A DNA stretch of 64,000 nucleotides from CAZZBM01 sp964652255 (GCA_964652255.1 CAZZBM010000001.1:620001-684000); one strand, 5' to 3'. Positions 1-10,051 are shown, counted from the first letter of the stretch. The notes: a model not told the origin generated them from the sequence alone. Made by a program: numbers and translations.

Positions 1-1282
1 TTTCAATAGTCCTTACCTTTAAAGCTTCTTGTTCTATTTGAAATAATTGAGGACCTATTCTTCCACCAAAAGGTTTAGCAACACTATAAGCAATAAGTTT
101 CATGGGCTTAGTAAAAGGATGAAATAATCCTTTATAATAAGCCTCTCCTGAAACAGCATAATAAGTAATGAGATCAGGATTTTTAATAAATCCTAAAGGA
201 AAACCTGGAATAGGAAGTCCTGTTTTAGTCATATCACATTGTGCAACACTGCCTGGTTGGTCGTTAGCTACAAAAGAACTATAAAATAAAACAATGTTAT
301 TAAGATAAAGTTTTAAATCTAGGTAATATTTAACCTGTTTATCTACTGGAATTAAAATATTACTTAAACTTCTTGGATTAGAATCTCTATATTCTACAGG
401 AGAGAGTTCTTTTAAAGTAAAGCTTCTTTTCATCTCTTCATCTAAATGATTTCCTAAATTTCTATAACCTGAATAAAAAGCTTTAATGAGTCTTTCAAAG
501 GCTGGATTAGAAGAAGTTTCATAATTAGAAATAGATTCCTGACAAAATTCTACATTAGGATCTAAACAAACGCCCTGATTTTTAGGTTGTTCATTCACTA
601 TATATTCTAAGTTTCTGATTCTAAAAGCTAACTCTAATGCTTGAGGGTAAGCCCCTAATCTTTCAGCTTGAATTTGAGGCAACCCTTGAAATAATTTAGG
701 ATCATCATCTGCAGAAGGAACATGATAAGACCATAAAAGAGTAGTAAGATAGTTTAAACGTGATTGTTTCGTACAATTTAAAGAGGTGAGTTCATAGAGA
801 CTTTCATAAAAATCTTTTAAAGTATCTCCAGCCCCAGGAATAGGCAGATCAGCAAACTTAGGAATCCCTGCCACAGAATAAAGAGAACAAATATTACCCT
901 TTTGGTTTTTTGCAAAAAATAAACAAATAGATGGAAAGTTAAATTGATCCTGAGCCTGTCCAGCACTTTTCACTCTAAAATCAACCATTTGGTTATTATC
1001 TAAAGTTGATTTTTGTCCATCAATAGTATTTAAAGAACCTAAAACATAGTACTTGAACATAAGCTCTTTATAATTGTTTCTCATTTCAAAATTTAACCAA
1101 GCAATCTTAGATAAATAACGAGCCTGAACACTGGCTCCAGAAAAAGCAGCGGCATCAGTGGCATTTTGTAAATTAATACGCGCTTTTACTAGAAGACCTA
1201 GGTGAATTAACATCACCATACCTGAAACAAAAGAAAGAAAGAAAAAGATAAGAAAAAAGCTAATTTGACCCTTTTGGTTCAT
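1..1282 (-). CDS. Tad-domain (TadE/TadG-like) pilus assembly protein, 3' end cut off
   Basis: This gene reads from an ATG at 1282 leftwards off the window in one open frame of about 427 codons. The N-terminus (MNQKGQISFF) runs into one hydrophobic segment of about 22 residues, followed by a Leu/Ala-rich stretch ending in NATDAAAFSGA. That pattern is typical of TadE/TadG-like minor pseudopilins with a 'Tad' N-terminal helix, in which a short basic peptide precedes the membrane helix and the D-A-A-A-x-x-G-A segment. The rest looks extracytoplasmic and contains scattered cysteines. Such proteins belong to Flp/Tad pilus or secretion machineries. The gene is divergent from ssb across about 100 bases. 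The C-terminus is not visible and no other tad gene is in the window, so the assignment rests on the N-terminal third. Confidence 0.6.
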   Translation of the reverse strand, partial: MNQKGQISFFLIFFFLSFVSGMVMLIHLGLLVKARINLQNATDAAAFSGASVQARYLSKIAWLNFEMRNNYKELMFKYYVLGSLNTIDGQKSTLDNNQMVDFRVKSAGQAQDQFNFPSICLFFAKNQKGNICSLYSVAGIPKFADLPIPGAGDTLKDFYESLYELTSLNCTKQSRLNYLTTLLWSYHVPSADDDPKLFQGLPQIQAERLGAYPQALELAFRIRNLEYIVNEQPKNQGVCLDPNVEFCQESISNYETSSNPAFERLIKAFYSGYRNLGNHLDEEMKRSFTLKELSPVEYRDSNPRSLSNILIPVDKQVKYYLDLKLYLNNIVLFYSSFVANDQPGSVAQCDMTKTGLPIPGFPLGFIKNPDLITYYAVSGEAYYKGLFHPFTKPMKLIAYSVAKPFGGRIGPQLFQIEQEALKVRTIE

Positions 1283-1381
1283 TTAAGTTAATAGAATAGC
1301 TCAAAAAAGAAGTTTTCGTGAAATCTTTCTTGTGAAAAAAAGAAAAAATAAGGTATAAGGCTTCTAGATAAGGAGAAAATT

Positions 1382-1789
1382 ATGAGTGTTAATAAAGTGA
1401 TTTTAGTAGGAAGATTAGGACAAGATCCAGAGCTAAAGCAAACTTCAGCAGGAGCAGTTTGTAAATTTTCAATTGCTACAAGTGAGTCTTGGACAAAGGA
1501 TGGTCAAAAACAAGAAAAAGTAGAATGGCATAAAATTGTTGTTTGGAATAAATTAGCTGAAATTTGCTCTAAGTTTCTTCAAAAAGGAAAACAAGTTTAT
1601 GTAGAAGGAAAAATTCAAACCCAACAATGGGAAGATCAAGAAGGAAAAAAAAGAACAAGTACAGAAATTCTAGCTAATACAGTGCAATTTCTTTCAGCTC
1701 AAGAAAATCAATCAGAAAATTCTACTCCTGAAGTCCAAAATAATTTTTTTAAAAATGAAGAATTTCTCTCAGAAGAAATTCCTTTCTAA
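1382..1789 (+). CDS. ssb: Single-stranded DNA-binding protein
   Basis: SSB coats single-stranded DNA during replication, repair and recombination. The 135-residue protein starts MSVNKVILVGRLGQDPE, the canonical SSB start, and an OB fold fills about residues 1-105 (WHKIVVW and GKQVYVEGK are recognisable). The acidic C-terminal tip ends EEIPF, the element that recruits partner proteins. The linker is short, so the protein is smaller than the roughly 178 residues of E. coli SSB. An AAGGAG ribosome-binding site lies just before the ATG. It is convergent with dnaE and the stop codons overlap by 4 bp. The neighbourhood is replication-related. Confidence 0.96.
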   Translation: MSVNKVILVGRLGQDPELKQTSAGAVCKFSIATSESWTKDGQKQEKVEWHKIVVWNKLAEICSKFLQKGKQVYVEGKIQTQQWEDQEGKKRTSTEILANTVQFLSAQENQSENSTPEVQNNFFKNEEFLSEEIPF

Positions 1790-4700
1790 AAATATTCTAC
1801 CTTTCCAAAGGATCTTAAAGAAGAAGTAAGATCCTTGGAAGGAAAAACATCAAAATTCTTTAAAGACATCTTATATCTTCCTTGAGGTCTCTCAATAATA
1901 AGATGAGTCTGAACTAGCCCTTTATGATTTAATAAAATTTTTTTTAACTCTTCAAAAGATTCTTCTTTTTGAAGATAAATTTTAAGTCCTTTAATCCTAT
2001 TTTTTAAATATTCCTGAAAAGTAAAACAAGATTCAACAAAGATCTTTCCTTGCTCTTCTTTTCCTTCAACAATATAAACTTCATGAAGAGTGAGATCAGA
2101 ATATTTTTCATGAATCTTTGGAAAAAAAATAAGCTCTTTTTTTGAAGATAATTCTTCAAATCCTACAAAAGACATAGGACCCTTTCTAGAAAGAATTACT
2201 TTTTTACTAATAACTAATCCACAATAGGTATTTAAAGGTAGTTTAAAATCTTGCATGAAATCTTTAATTTCATCTAAAGGATGTGCTGAAAGATAAGACC
2301 CTAAAAATTCTAATTCAAATTGTAATTTTTCTTTATTGGTAAAATCTACCACATCTTTTAACACTTCTTCTTCTTCAAATGTCATTAAGGAAGCTAAATG
2401 AGATGTTTTTTTATCTTTTTGTAGTTTCTGAACAATCTCTGGAAAAGTTTCAAAAAGACTCTTCCTATTAGAATGAATCTCATCAAAAGCTCCTACAAAA
2501 ATTAAAGCTTCTATAACTTTTTTATTAAACAGAAAAAGATCAACTCTTTTTAAAAAATCTTCTAGGGATTTAAATAATCCTGATTTTCGTACTTGCAAAA
2601 GATTTTCAATAGCTTTTTCACCAACATTTTTAATAGCACCTAAACCAAAATGAATCTTATTATTAGTTAAAGTAAAAGTAAGTTCAGAATAATTCACAGA
2701 AGGAAGAACAACCTCAAATCCAAAATGACGAGCTTCTTCTATATAAATTAAAAGCTTGTCTAAATCATCCATCTCAGAAGATAGAAGAGCAGCAAAGAAT
2801 TCTCCTGGATAATGAGCTTTTAAATAAGCTGTTTGATAAGCTATAAAAGCATAAGCTGCAGCATGACTCTTATTAAAACCATATTCAGCAAATTTTTCCA
2901 TTAAATTAAAAAGCTCTAAACTCTTTTCTTTAGGATAACCTTTTTTTAAAGCTCCTTCTAAAAAGATAGAACGATGTTGTTCCATTTCTTCTGGTTTTTT
3001 CTTACCCATAGCTCTTCTTAAAAGATCAGCCTGAGCTAAACTATAGCCAGCAATTTCTCTAGCAATATTCATCACCTGTTCTTGGTAAATAATAATTCCA
3101 TAGGTATCTTTTAAATAAGGTTCTAATTCTTGAAAAAGATAATCTATTTTTTTCTTACCATGCTTTCTTTCACTAAATTCTTTATCCATTTGTGATCCCA
3201 ATGGACCAGGTCTAAATAAAGCATTAATAGCTGTGATGTCTTCTAAAGAAGAAGGTCGAACATTTTTACATAATTCCATCATTCCATCAGATTCAAGTTG
3301 AAATACTCCTTTGCATTTTCCAGAAGCAATCAATTTAAAAGTAAGTTCATCCTTGAAAGAAATCTCTTCTAAATCAAAAGAAGGATCTTTTTGATGAATA
3401 AGCTTAACAGCATTATCTAAAACAGTAAGAGTTTTTAAACCTAGAAAATCAAATTTAACAAGACCAATCATTTCACAAAAGTCTTTATCAAATTGAACAA
3501 CTTGTTCTCCGTTTTTTCCTTTAAATAAAGGAGAATAATGATCAAGGGGTTCATTAGTAATAATAACCCCTGCAGCATGAATACTAGCATGCCTAAATAA
3601 ACCCTCTAGTCTTTCACTGATTTCAACAATTTTTTTAATTCTAGAGTCTTGATTCATCCATTCTAAAATTTTTGGTTCTTTCTCCAAGGCTTCCTTTAAA
3701 CTAATTCCTAATTCTTCTGGAACTAATTTTGCTAATTCATCTGCCTCTTTATAAGCCAATCCAAAAACCCTAGAAACATCTCTTAAAACAGCTTTAGCTT
3801 GTAATTTTCCAAAAGTGATAATTTGACCCACTTTGTCAGAACCATACTTTTGAGTGACATAACGAATGACTTCATCTCTTCTAATTTTACAAAAATCAAT
3901 ATCAAAATCTGGCAGAGAAATTCTTTCAGGGTTAATAAATCTTTCAAAAAGTAATTGAAATTCAATAGGATCTAAATTGGTGATCTCTAAAGAATAAGCT
4001 ACTAAAGATCCAGCTCCAGAACCTCGACCTGGACCAACAGGAATCTTCTCTTTTTTAGCCCACTGAATAAAATCAGCAACTATAAGAAAATATCCTGTAA
4101 AACCCATCTTAATAATAAGAGATAATTCTTCTTCTAGTCTTTGAGAATAAAGATCAAAACTTTTATCCTTAAAATCTTTTCTTCTAAATCTTTTTTTTAA
4201 ACCTTCTCTTGCTAAGTTTTTGAAATGATCTTCAGGATTTGTTACCTCAAACTGAGGTAAATGATAAATTTGACGACCCTGTTCATCTTTCCAGTTAAAA
4301 TTTAAATTACATTGATCAGCAATCTTTAAAGTTGTATCACAAGCTTCTTCTAAATAAGAAAAAGCCTCTCTCATCTCTTGAGCAGTTTTAAAATAAAACT
4401 CTTGAGTCGTCATCTTCATTCTATCTTCTGCTTCAAAAGTTTTTCCTGTTTGAATACAAAGTAAAACTTCTTGAGCAATAGCATCATCTTTTTCTAGATA
4501 ATGAGCATCACAAGTAGCGACTAAATTAAAATTTTCTTTTTTAGCAAACTTAATAACTTTTTCATTGGTCTTTTTTTGTTCTTGTAATCCGTTTTCTTGT
4601 AACTCTAAGTAAAAATTTTCTTGAAAAATATCCTGAAGCTTATAAATAGCTTCAATAGCTTTTTCATCTTCATCAATGAAAAAGTTATAATTTACCTCTC

Positions 4701-5205
4701 CTTTTAAACAAGCTGTAGTCGCAATAAGACCTTTGTTGTATTGCTTAAGAAGATCTAAATCAATTCTTGGTTTATAATAGAATCCTTCTAAATAAGCTTT
4801 TGAAATTAATTTACACAAATTACGATAACCAACTTCATCCTTACAAAGTAAAACCAAATGATGAATTCGATGTTTATTCTCTTCTCCATCTTGATTAGAA
4901 ATTCTTTGTCCCTTATTTTGAGAACGTCGTTCAAAACGTGATCCTGGTGTGAAATAAACTTCAGACCCTATTAAGGGTTTAATTCCATTTTTAATAGCTT
5001 TAGTATAAAAATCAATAGCACCAAACATATTTCCATGATCAGTACAAGCTACTGCAGGCATATTATCTTTTTTAGCTTTCTTAAATAAATCATCTAGCCT
5101 TAAGGCTCCATCTAAAAGAGAATATTGAGTATGTAAATGTAGATGAACAAAACTTTTTGGGTGAGTCTTTAAAAAAGACTCTTGACCAATAAAAGGGTTT
5201 TTCAT
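1786..5205 (-). CDS. dnaE: DNA polymerase III alpha subunit
   Basis: This is the catalytic subunit of the replicative polymerase, 1139 residues, close to the usual 1160. The N-terminal PHP domain has its metal-type histidines (HLHLHTQYS from residue 21, then CTDHGNMFGA and CDAHYL). The polymerase core carries the PDFDIDF aspartates near residue 430 and the third acidic residue in VKFDFLGLKTL near 585, so all catalytic carboxylates are present. A helix-hairpin-helix and OB-type C-terminal region follows. It is DnaE1-like rather than PolC, with no internal 3'-5' exonuclease, so proofreading would need a separate DnaQ not seen here. It is divergent from lnt, with only about 36 bp between the two likely starts. 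Confidence 0.97.
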   Translation of the reverse strand: MKNPFIGQESFLKTHPKSFVHLHLHTQYSLLDGALRLDDLFKKAKKDNMPAVACTDHGNMFGAIDFYTKAIKNGIKPLIGSEVYFTPGSRFERRSQNKGQRISNQDGEENKHRIHHLVLLCKDEVGYRNLCKLISKAYLEGFYYKPRIDLDLLKQYNKGLIATTACLKGEVNYNFFIDEDEKAIEAIYKLQDIFQENFYLELQENGLQEQKKTNEKVIKFAKKENFNLVATCDAHYLEKDDAIAQEVLLCIQTGKTFEAEDRMKMTTQEFYFKTAQEMREAFSYLEEACDTTLKIADQCNLNFNWKDEQGRQIYHLPQFEVTNPEDHFKNLAREGLKKRFRRKDFKDKSFDLYSQRLEEELSLIIKMGFTGYFLIVADFIQWAKKEKIPVGPGRGSGAGSLVAYSLEITNLDPIEFQLLFERFINPERISLPDFDIDFCKIRRDEVIRYVTQKYGSDKVGQIITFGKLQAKAVLRDVSRVFGLAYKEADELAKLVPEELGISLKEALEKEPKILEWMNQDSRIKKIVEISERLEGLFRHASIHAAGVIITNEPLDHYSPLFKGKNGEQVVQFDKDFCEMIGLVKFDFLGLKTLTVLDNAVKLIHQKDPSFDLEEISFKDELTFKLIASGKCKGVFQLESDGMMELCKNVRPSSLEDITAINALFRPGPLGSQMDKEFSERKHGKKKIDYLFQELEPYLKDTYGIIIYQEQVMNIAREIAGYSLAQADLLRRAMGKKKPEEMEQHRSIFLEGALKKGYPKEKSLELFNLMEKFAEYGFNKSHAAAYAFIAYQTAYLKAHYPGEFFAALLSSEMDDLDKLLIYIEEARHFGFEVVLPSVNYSELTFTLTNNKIHFGLGAIKNVGEKAIENLLQVRKSGLFKSLEDFLKRVDLFLFNKKVIEALIFVGAFDEIHSNRKSLFETFPEIVQKLQKDKKTSHLASLMTFEEEEVLKDVVDFTNKEKLQFELEFLGSYLSAHPLDEIKDFMQDFKLPLNTYCGLVISKKVILSRKGPMSFVGFEELSSKKELIFFPKIHEKYSDLTLHEVYIVEGKEEQGKIFVESCFTFQEYLKNRIKGLKIYLQKEESFEELKKILLNHKGLVQTHLIIERPQGRYKMSLKNFDVFPSKDLTSSLRSFGKVEYF

Positions 5206-5241
5206 AGGGTCTTTGTATCAGGAAATTTTAAAGAGGTGAAT

Positions 5242-6594
5242 GTGGTTTTTTTAGGAATTCTTCTCTCTAGTTTTATAACAGCTCTTGGTTATGGTACTTT
5301 TTATTATCATCATCCAGTTCCACTAGCCTCTCTTATAGGTTTTGCTCTCTTTTTTTATCTCTTAAAAGATTTTACTTGGAAAAAACGTCTTCCTTATTTT
5401 CTTCTCTGGTCCTTTTCTTTAACTCTGCAATGTATCTACTGGATTCCTCATGTTTTACAAGTTTATGGAGGGGTTCCAAAAACCCTCTCTTTCTTAGCTC
5501 TTCTTATTTTTGCTCCCTTTAGTATGCTCTATTTTTATCCTTGGATTTTTTTAAAAAAGATTCAACGTCCTATCTTTCTTGCTTTTATCTTTACTCTCTT
5601 AGAACAATTTATCCCTACTTTTTTTCCTACTTATATTAATCTTAACATCTATTCTTTCCTTCATTATTTTCCTGCAGTGTCTCAAGGATTTTACTTGACC
5701 CTCTCTTTTGTTCTTTACTACTTTGTCTTCTCTCTTGCTTATAAAAGAGATAGAGAAAATAGTATTACTAATGGTCTTTTGGTTTTTTTTGTTTTAAATT
5801 TTTGGTTTCTTCCTCCAAAACCTTCTCAAACAACACCCATTACTTTAGTTCAACATAATAATGAAGTGAATGTCCTTTGGTCCTTATCAAAAAATATTCC
5901 TGAACATCAAAAAATTATTTTCTGGCCGGAAAGTGTTTTTAATTTTTACCCTAATTTTAAAGCTGATTTTTTAAAACCTCATCAACATCTTATCTTTGGA
6001 ACCAGTGAAAAGACTTATAATAGTGTTTTTCATTATCATCAAAATGAAATTAAAAATAAATATTATAAAATGTTTTTAATGCCCTTTGGAGAAAAAATTC
6101 CTTTTTTTCTTCTTCCCTTGAAATCTTTTTTTCTTCAATATTTTACTCCTAGAGAAGCAGGAACCTCTTGGACTATTTTTAATATAGACGGACTTAAGTT
6201 TTTAACACCTATTTGTTATGAAGTTTTAAAACCTCTTTCTCTTGGTTGGATCATGGAAAAAGAATCTCTAGATTTTCTTGTGGCTCCTACAGATGATTCT
6301 TGGTATGGAAAAAGTGCTGAGCTTCAACAACATAAATACTTAGCTCATTTAACAGGAATTTTTTTAGGACTCCCTATCGTAAGACCTACAAGCACAGGAA
6401 TTACACAAGTTCTTTATCCTACAGGAAAAATGTCCTCTTTTGTTGGTTATGAAGAAAAAAACAATCTTCATCATGATTTAGAAACAACTCCAGTAAAATA
6501 TCCTCTCAGAAAAAACTTTTTTTATTTATTATTAGCTTTCTTGATCTTATGGGGTTCAGAATATCTCTCTTTTTTTAAAAAGAAAAAGACATGA
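5242..6594 (+). CDS. lnt: Apolipoprotein N-acyltransferase
   Basis: Lnt adds the third acyl chain to the N-terminal cysteine of lipoproteins in the inner membrane. I place the start at GTG 5242 because AAAGAGG lies at good spacing before it. An upstream in-frame start at 5182 would sit inside the divergent dnaE gene. The 450-residue product has an N-terminal block of about six membrane helices, then a nitrilase domain. The catalytic triad is visible: Glu in WPES (near 230), Lys in YYKMFLMPFGE (near 275) and Cys in PICYEVL (near 324). A final hydrophobic helix closes the protein. It overlaps the next lipoprotein gene by ATGA. Its presence fits the many lipoproteins encoded in this window. Confidence 0.93.
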   Translation: MVFLGILLSSFITALGYGTFYYHHPVPLASLIGFALFFYLLKDFTWKKRLPYFLLWSFSLTLQCIYWIPHVLQVYGGVPKTLSFLALLIFAPFSMLYFYPWIFLKKIQRPIFLAFIFTLLEQFIPTFFPTYINLNIYSFLHYFPAVSQGFYLTLSFVLYYFVFSLAYKRDRENSITNGLLVFFVLNFWFLPPKPSQTTPITLVQHNNEVNVLWSLSKNIPEHQKIIFWPESVFNFYPNFKADFLKPHQHLIFGTSEKTYNSVFHYHQNEIKNKYYKMFLMPFGEKIPFFLLPLKSFFLQYFTPREAGTSWTIFNIDGLKFLTPICYEVLKPLSLGWIMEKESLDFLVAPTDDSWYGKSAELQQHKYLAHLTGIFLGLPIVRPTSTGITQVLYPTGKMSSFVGYEEKNNLHHDLETTPVKYPLRKNFFYLLLAFLILWGSEYLSFFKKKKT

Positions 6595-7070
6595 AGTTTT
6601 TCTTATTATTTCTTATCTCTTGTACTTCCTATGAAAATTATAAAAATGATCCCCTTAAATTTGAAACAAAGACTTTTAATGTATCCAAAAAAGAAATATT
6701 TCCTCTCATTATTACTCACTTAGGATCTTACCCACTTAAACAAGCTGATCTAGATTACGGTGTTATTGAAACTGATTGGGTAGATTATACTCTTGAATCA
6801 AATTTAACAGAAGTTTTTGATCCTACCTTTGCTTTTCAACTTTCAAAAGTGCGCTATAGTATTAGAATTGATGAAGAATATAATCTTCAAGGTAAAGAAC
6901 AAACTCGAGTTGCACTAAAAATTTATCGACTAAGTCAAAAAAATCAAGTTCCAGGATTAAGAGAAGAACCTAGTGATGGGGTCTTGGAAAAAATATTTTT
7001 TTATCGCCTCAAAAGAATGATTCTTTTAAAAAAACACTTTCCTATTAAAGAAGAAAAACCTCGAGAATGA
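6591..7070 (+). CDS. Small lipoprotein, family not recognised
   Basis: The product has 159 residues. It begins MKFFLLFLISC, a very short signal peptide whose lipobox (LISC) puts the lipidated cysteine at residue 11. The mature part is mainly polar and mixed alpha/beta; the segment ADLDYGVIETDWVDY vaguely resembles the DUF3576/BamC-like pattern of envelope lipoproteins, but I would not name it. It starts by a 4-bp ATGA overlap with lnt, so the enzyme and one of its likely substrates are translationally coupled. leuS follows 43 bp downstream. It probably sits in the outer or inner membrane facing the periplasm. Function unknown. Confidence 0.75.
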   Translation: MKFFLLFLISCTSYENYKNDPLKFETKTFNVSKKEIFPLIITHLGSYPLKQADLDYGVIETDWVDYTLESNLTEVFDPTFAFQLSKVRYSIRIDEEYNLQGKEQTRVALKIYRLSQKNQVPGLREEPSDGVLEKIFFYRLKRMILLKKHFPIKEEKPRE

Positions 7071-7081
7071 AGTTGATAGAA

Positions 7082-7107
7082 GCTCTAAGCTTATGTTATA
7101 GCTGAGC
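7082..7107 (+). promoter_or_regulatory. Hairpin just before the leuS start
   Basis: GCTC-AGCT (with a 2-base bulge) pairs with AGCT-GAGC around an 8-base loop. The stem ends 6 bases before the leuS ATG and covers the only purine-rich stretch that could act as a ribosome-binding site. It may influence leuS translation. No T-box elements are seen, and the stem could be chance. Confidence 0.3.
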
Positions 7108-7113
7108 ATTATT

Positions 7114-9456
7114 ATGTCTAAAATTCAAGAACGAGAACAAAAGTGGCAGAAGCGTTGGATTGATGAAAAAGCATTTCAAGCACAAGAAGATTCTTCTAAA
7201 AAAAAATATTATGTCTTAGATATGTTTCCTTATCCTTCAGGAGATGGACTTCATGTCGGACATGTAGAAGGTTATACTGCCACAGATATCGTTGCTCGAT
7301 ACAAAAGAATGCAAGGGTATAATGTTTTACACCCTATGGGTTGGGATAGCTTTGGTCTTCCTGCAGAAAATCATGCTCTTAAAACTGGTATTCATCCAGA
7401 AATCAGTACAAAAAAAAATATTGCTAATTTTAAAAGACAATTACAATCAATTGGTTTTTCTTATGATTGGTCTAGAGAAATCGCCACTTCAGATCCTTCT
7501 TACTATAAATGGACACAGTGGATTTTTTTAAAACTTTATGAACAAGGATTGGCTTATGAAGCTGAAATGGTTGTGAATTGGTGCCCTGCTCTTAAAACAG
7601 TCTTAGCTAATGAAGAAGTCATTGATGGAAAATCTGAAGTAGGAGGACATGAAGTGATTCAAAAACCCATGAAGCAATGGGTTTTAAAAATTACAGATTA
7701 TGCTGAGGCACTCTTACAAGATCTTGATGAATTAGACTGGCCATCATCAGTAAAAGAAATGCAAAGACAATGGATTGGAAAAAGTGAAGGAGCCCTTATT
7801 GATTTTTTCTTTGGTAAAGAAAAATTTTCAGTTTATACCACACGTCCTGAAACTCTTTTTGGAGTTGAAGCTATTGTTTTTTCTCCTGAACATGAATTTT
7901 TAAAAAAAATAAATCTTAGCGAAGAAGCAAAAAATTATCAAGAAATAACACGAAGAAAAACTTATCTTGAAAGACAAAGTAAAGAAAAAACTGCAGTTAA
8001 ACTCAATATAGAAGTGAGTCATCCTTACTTATCAAAAAAAATTCCTGTTTATATAGCTGATTATGTTTTACCTCATTATGGAACTGGAATTGTGATGTGT
8101 GTACCTGCTCATGATGAAAGAGATTTTGAATTAGCTAAAAAATTAAATTTAACTGTAACAAAGGTTATTGAATCTTCTGAACCTTGTTATACTGAATCTG
8201 GGACAATGATTAATGCTTCATTTTTAACAGGTCTTTTTAGTGAAGAAGCTAAAGAAATTTTGATTAAAAAATTAGAAGAAGAAAAATTAGGAATAAGAAA
8301 AGTTTCTTATAAGTTAAGAGATTGGCTCTTTTCAAGACAACGTTATTGGGGAGAACCCTTTCCTTTAATTAAACTTTCTGACGGGAAAGTCATTCCCTTA
8401 AAAGAAGAAGACCTTCCTTTGATTTTACCTGAAGTAGATAAAATAGAACTCTCTGAAACTGGTGAATCTCCTTTAGCTAATATTCAAGATTGGGTAAAAA
8501 TATCTTATCAGGGAGAAAAAGCTTATCGCGAAACTCATACGATGCCTCAATGGGCAGGTTCTTGCTGGTATTATTTAAGATTTTTAGATCCAACTAATAA
8601 TGATTCTGCTTTTGATCCTAAAAAAGAGCAATACTGGATGCCCGTAGATCTCTATATTGGAGGAATGGAACACGCAGTACTGCATCTTTTATATGCTCGT
8701 TTTTGGCATAAAGTTTTATATAAATTAGGCTTGGTTTCAACTAAAGAACCTTTTAAAAAACTTTTTAATCAAGGACTAATTCTAGGTCCTGATGGTGAAA
8801 AAATGTCAAAATCAAGAGGCAATGTGGTCAACCCTGATGAACTTATCCAAAACGTAGGAGCAGATGCTTTAAGACTTTTTGAAATGTTTTTAGGTCCACT
8901 AGAAAAAGCTAAACCTTGGAATCCGCAAGCCATCAAAGGGATCAGCTCTTTTTTAAAAAGAGTAGAGGAATTTCAACCAACAAAAGATTCAACTTTGTCT
9001 TTAAAAATTTTGCATCAAAGCATTAAAAAAGTCACTCAGGATGTTGAAGAATTAAAATTTAATACTGCTATTAGTCAAATGATGATCTGTCTTAACACAG
9101 CAGAAAAAGAAGGACTTAGTCCTGAATCTTTTATTCAGTTTTTAAAACTTCTTGCTCCCTTTGCTCCTCACTTAGCTGAAGAACGTTATGCTGAATTTTC
9201 TACTAACTTCATCTCTCTTTCTTCCTGGCCATCTTATAATGAAGAATTAGCAAAAGAGGAGGAAGTTACTATTGCTTTTCAACTTCAAGGAAAAACAAAA
9301 CATACAGTGACTATTCCTATAGATGCTTCCTTAGAAGAAGTAAAAAAAATTCTAGAGCAAGATGAAAAATCTCAAAAGCTATTAATGAATAAAATTATTA
9401 TAAAAGAAATTTTTGTTCCTAATAAGATTATTAATTTTATTCTTAAACAAGACTAA
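7114..9456 (+). CDS. leuS: Leucyl-tRNA synthetase
   Basis: Class Ia synthetase charging tRNA-Leu in the cytoplasm. The HIGH signature appears as HVGH at about residues 47-50 after YPSGDGL, and KMSKS at about residue 562. The CP1 editing domain is present between them (TTRPETLFGVEA and a DERDFE-type motif), and the zinc/leucyl-specific regions are compact. At 780 residues it is shorter than the E. coli enzyme (860), mostly in peripheral insertions and the C-terminal part. It follows the lnt-lipoprotein pair. Its 3' end overlaps the convergent kinase-like gene by 14 bp. Confidence 0.97.
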   Translation: MSKIQEREQKWQKRWIDEKAFQAQEDSSKKKYYVLDMFPYPSGDGLHVGHVEGYTATDIVARYKRMQGYNVLHPMGWDSFGLPAENHALKTGIHPEISTKKNIANFKRQLQSIGFSYDWSREIATSDPSYYKWTQWIFLKLYEQGLAYEAEMVVNWCPALKTVLANEEVIDGKSEVGGHEVIQKPMKQWVLKITDYAEALLQDLDELDWPSSVKEMQRQWIGKSEGALIDFFFGKEKFSVYTTRPETLFGVEAIVFSPEHEFLKKINLSEEAKNYQEITRRKTYLERQSKEKTAVKLNIEVSHPYLSKKIPVYIADYVLPHYGTGIVMCVPAHDERDFELAKKLNLTVTKVIESSEPCYTESGTMINASFLTGLFSEEAKEILIKKLEEEKLGIRKVSYKLRDWLFSRQRYWGEPFPLIKLSDGKVIPLKEEDLPLILPEVDKIELSETGESPLANIQDWVKISYQGEKAYRETHTMPQWAGSCWYYLRFLDPTNNDSAFDPKKEQYWMPVDLYIGGMEHAVLHLLYARFWHKVLYKLGLVSTKEPFKKLFNQGLILGPDGEKMSKSRGNVVNPDELIQNVGADALRLFEMFLGPLEKAKPWNPQAIKGISSFLKRVEEFQPTKDSTLSLKILHQSIKKVTQDVEELKFNTAISQMMICLNTAEKEGLSPESFIQFLKLLAPFAPHLAEERYAEFSTNFISLSSWPSYNEELAKEEEVTIAFQLQGKTKHTVTIPIDASLEEVKKILEQDEKSQKLLMNKIIIKEIFVPNKIINFILKQD

Positions 9457-10051
9457 GAAAAATTTTTAAGCTTACAGAAGTCACAATAGGTAAGATTAAG
9501 TTATCATCAATTCCTGTAAAAGAGAGCATTTCACCTAAAAAAACACTGGTAGCAATAATAAAAGAAAAAAAGATTCCATGCTCTGGAAAAGAGAGATAAC
9601 TAATAAGAAAACCAACACTAAAACAGGTTAAACTGCCAATATAAGATTTGTTGGGAAGAAATTTTTTTTTACCAAAAAGATTTCCCATTAAAGAAGCCAT
9701 AGGATCAGCAAAAGCAACAATCAGAAAAGTTGGGTAAGCAATCTTTTCATCAAAGAGTAAAATAGTAAAAGTTAAACCTATAGAATAGTAAAGCAAACTA
9801 CTATAACTTTTAACTTCATAAGTTCTCATAAGAGGTGCAAAAAAAATCATGATAAATTGATTGAATTTTTCTGATTGGAGTCTTAGAAACTCACAAAGAA
9901 AGATAATAAGAGAAATACTAGTAACACTATATTGAATAGTCTTATAGGTAAAAAAATAAGAGAATAGAACATAAATAACAGGATAACCTGCATGGAACAT
10001 TTTTCTGGATAAATGCAGATCTTTTCTGTCACGAAAGACTTTTCTAATCAT
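9443..10051 (-). CDS. Polyprenol/diacylglycerol kinase-like membrane protein (CTP-type)
   Basis: The product is a 202-residue polytopic membrane protein with about six hydrophobic segments. The N-terminal LHLSRKMFHAG motif and the later DPMASLMGNLFGKK plus NKSYIGSLTCF segments match the dolichol kinase / phytol kinase / Dgk1 / CdsA-related superfamily, in which these motifs hold the nucleotide and magnesium. Substrate is uncertain: an isoprenoid alcohol or diacylglycerol is most likely. It is convergent with leuS (14-bp overlap) and divergent from a small membrane protein gene. True CdsA is longer, so it is less likely. Confidence 0.7.
   Translation of the reverse strand: MIRKVFRDRKDLHLSRKMFHAGYPVIYVLFSYFFTYKTIQYSVTSISLIIFLCEFLRLQSEKFNQFIMIFFAPLMRTYEVKSYSSLLYYSIGLTFTILLFDEKIAYPTFLIVAFADPMASLMGNLFGKKKFLPNKSYIGSLTCFSVGFLISYLSFPEHGIFFSFIIATSVFLGEMLSFTGIDDNLILPIVTSVSLKIFLSLV

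Noticed and set aside
5182..5241. Longer N-terminus for lnt starting at 5182
   Set aside because: It would begin inside dnaE's coding start and lacks a ribosome-binding site; GTG 5242 has AAAGAGG in front.
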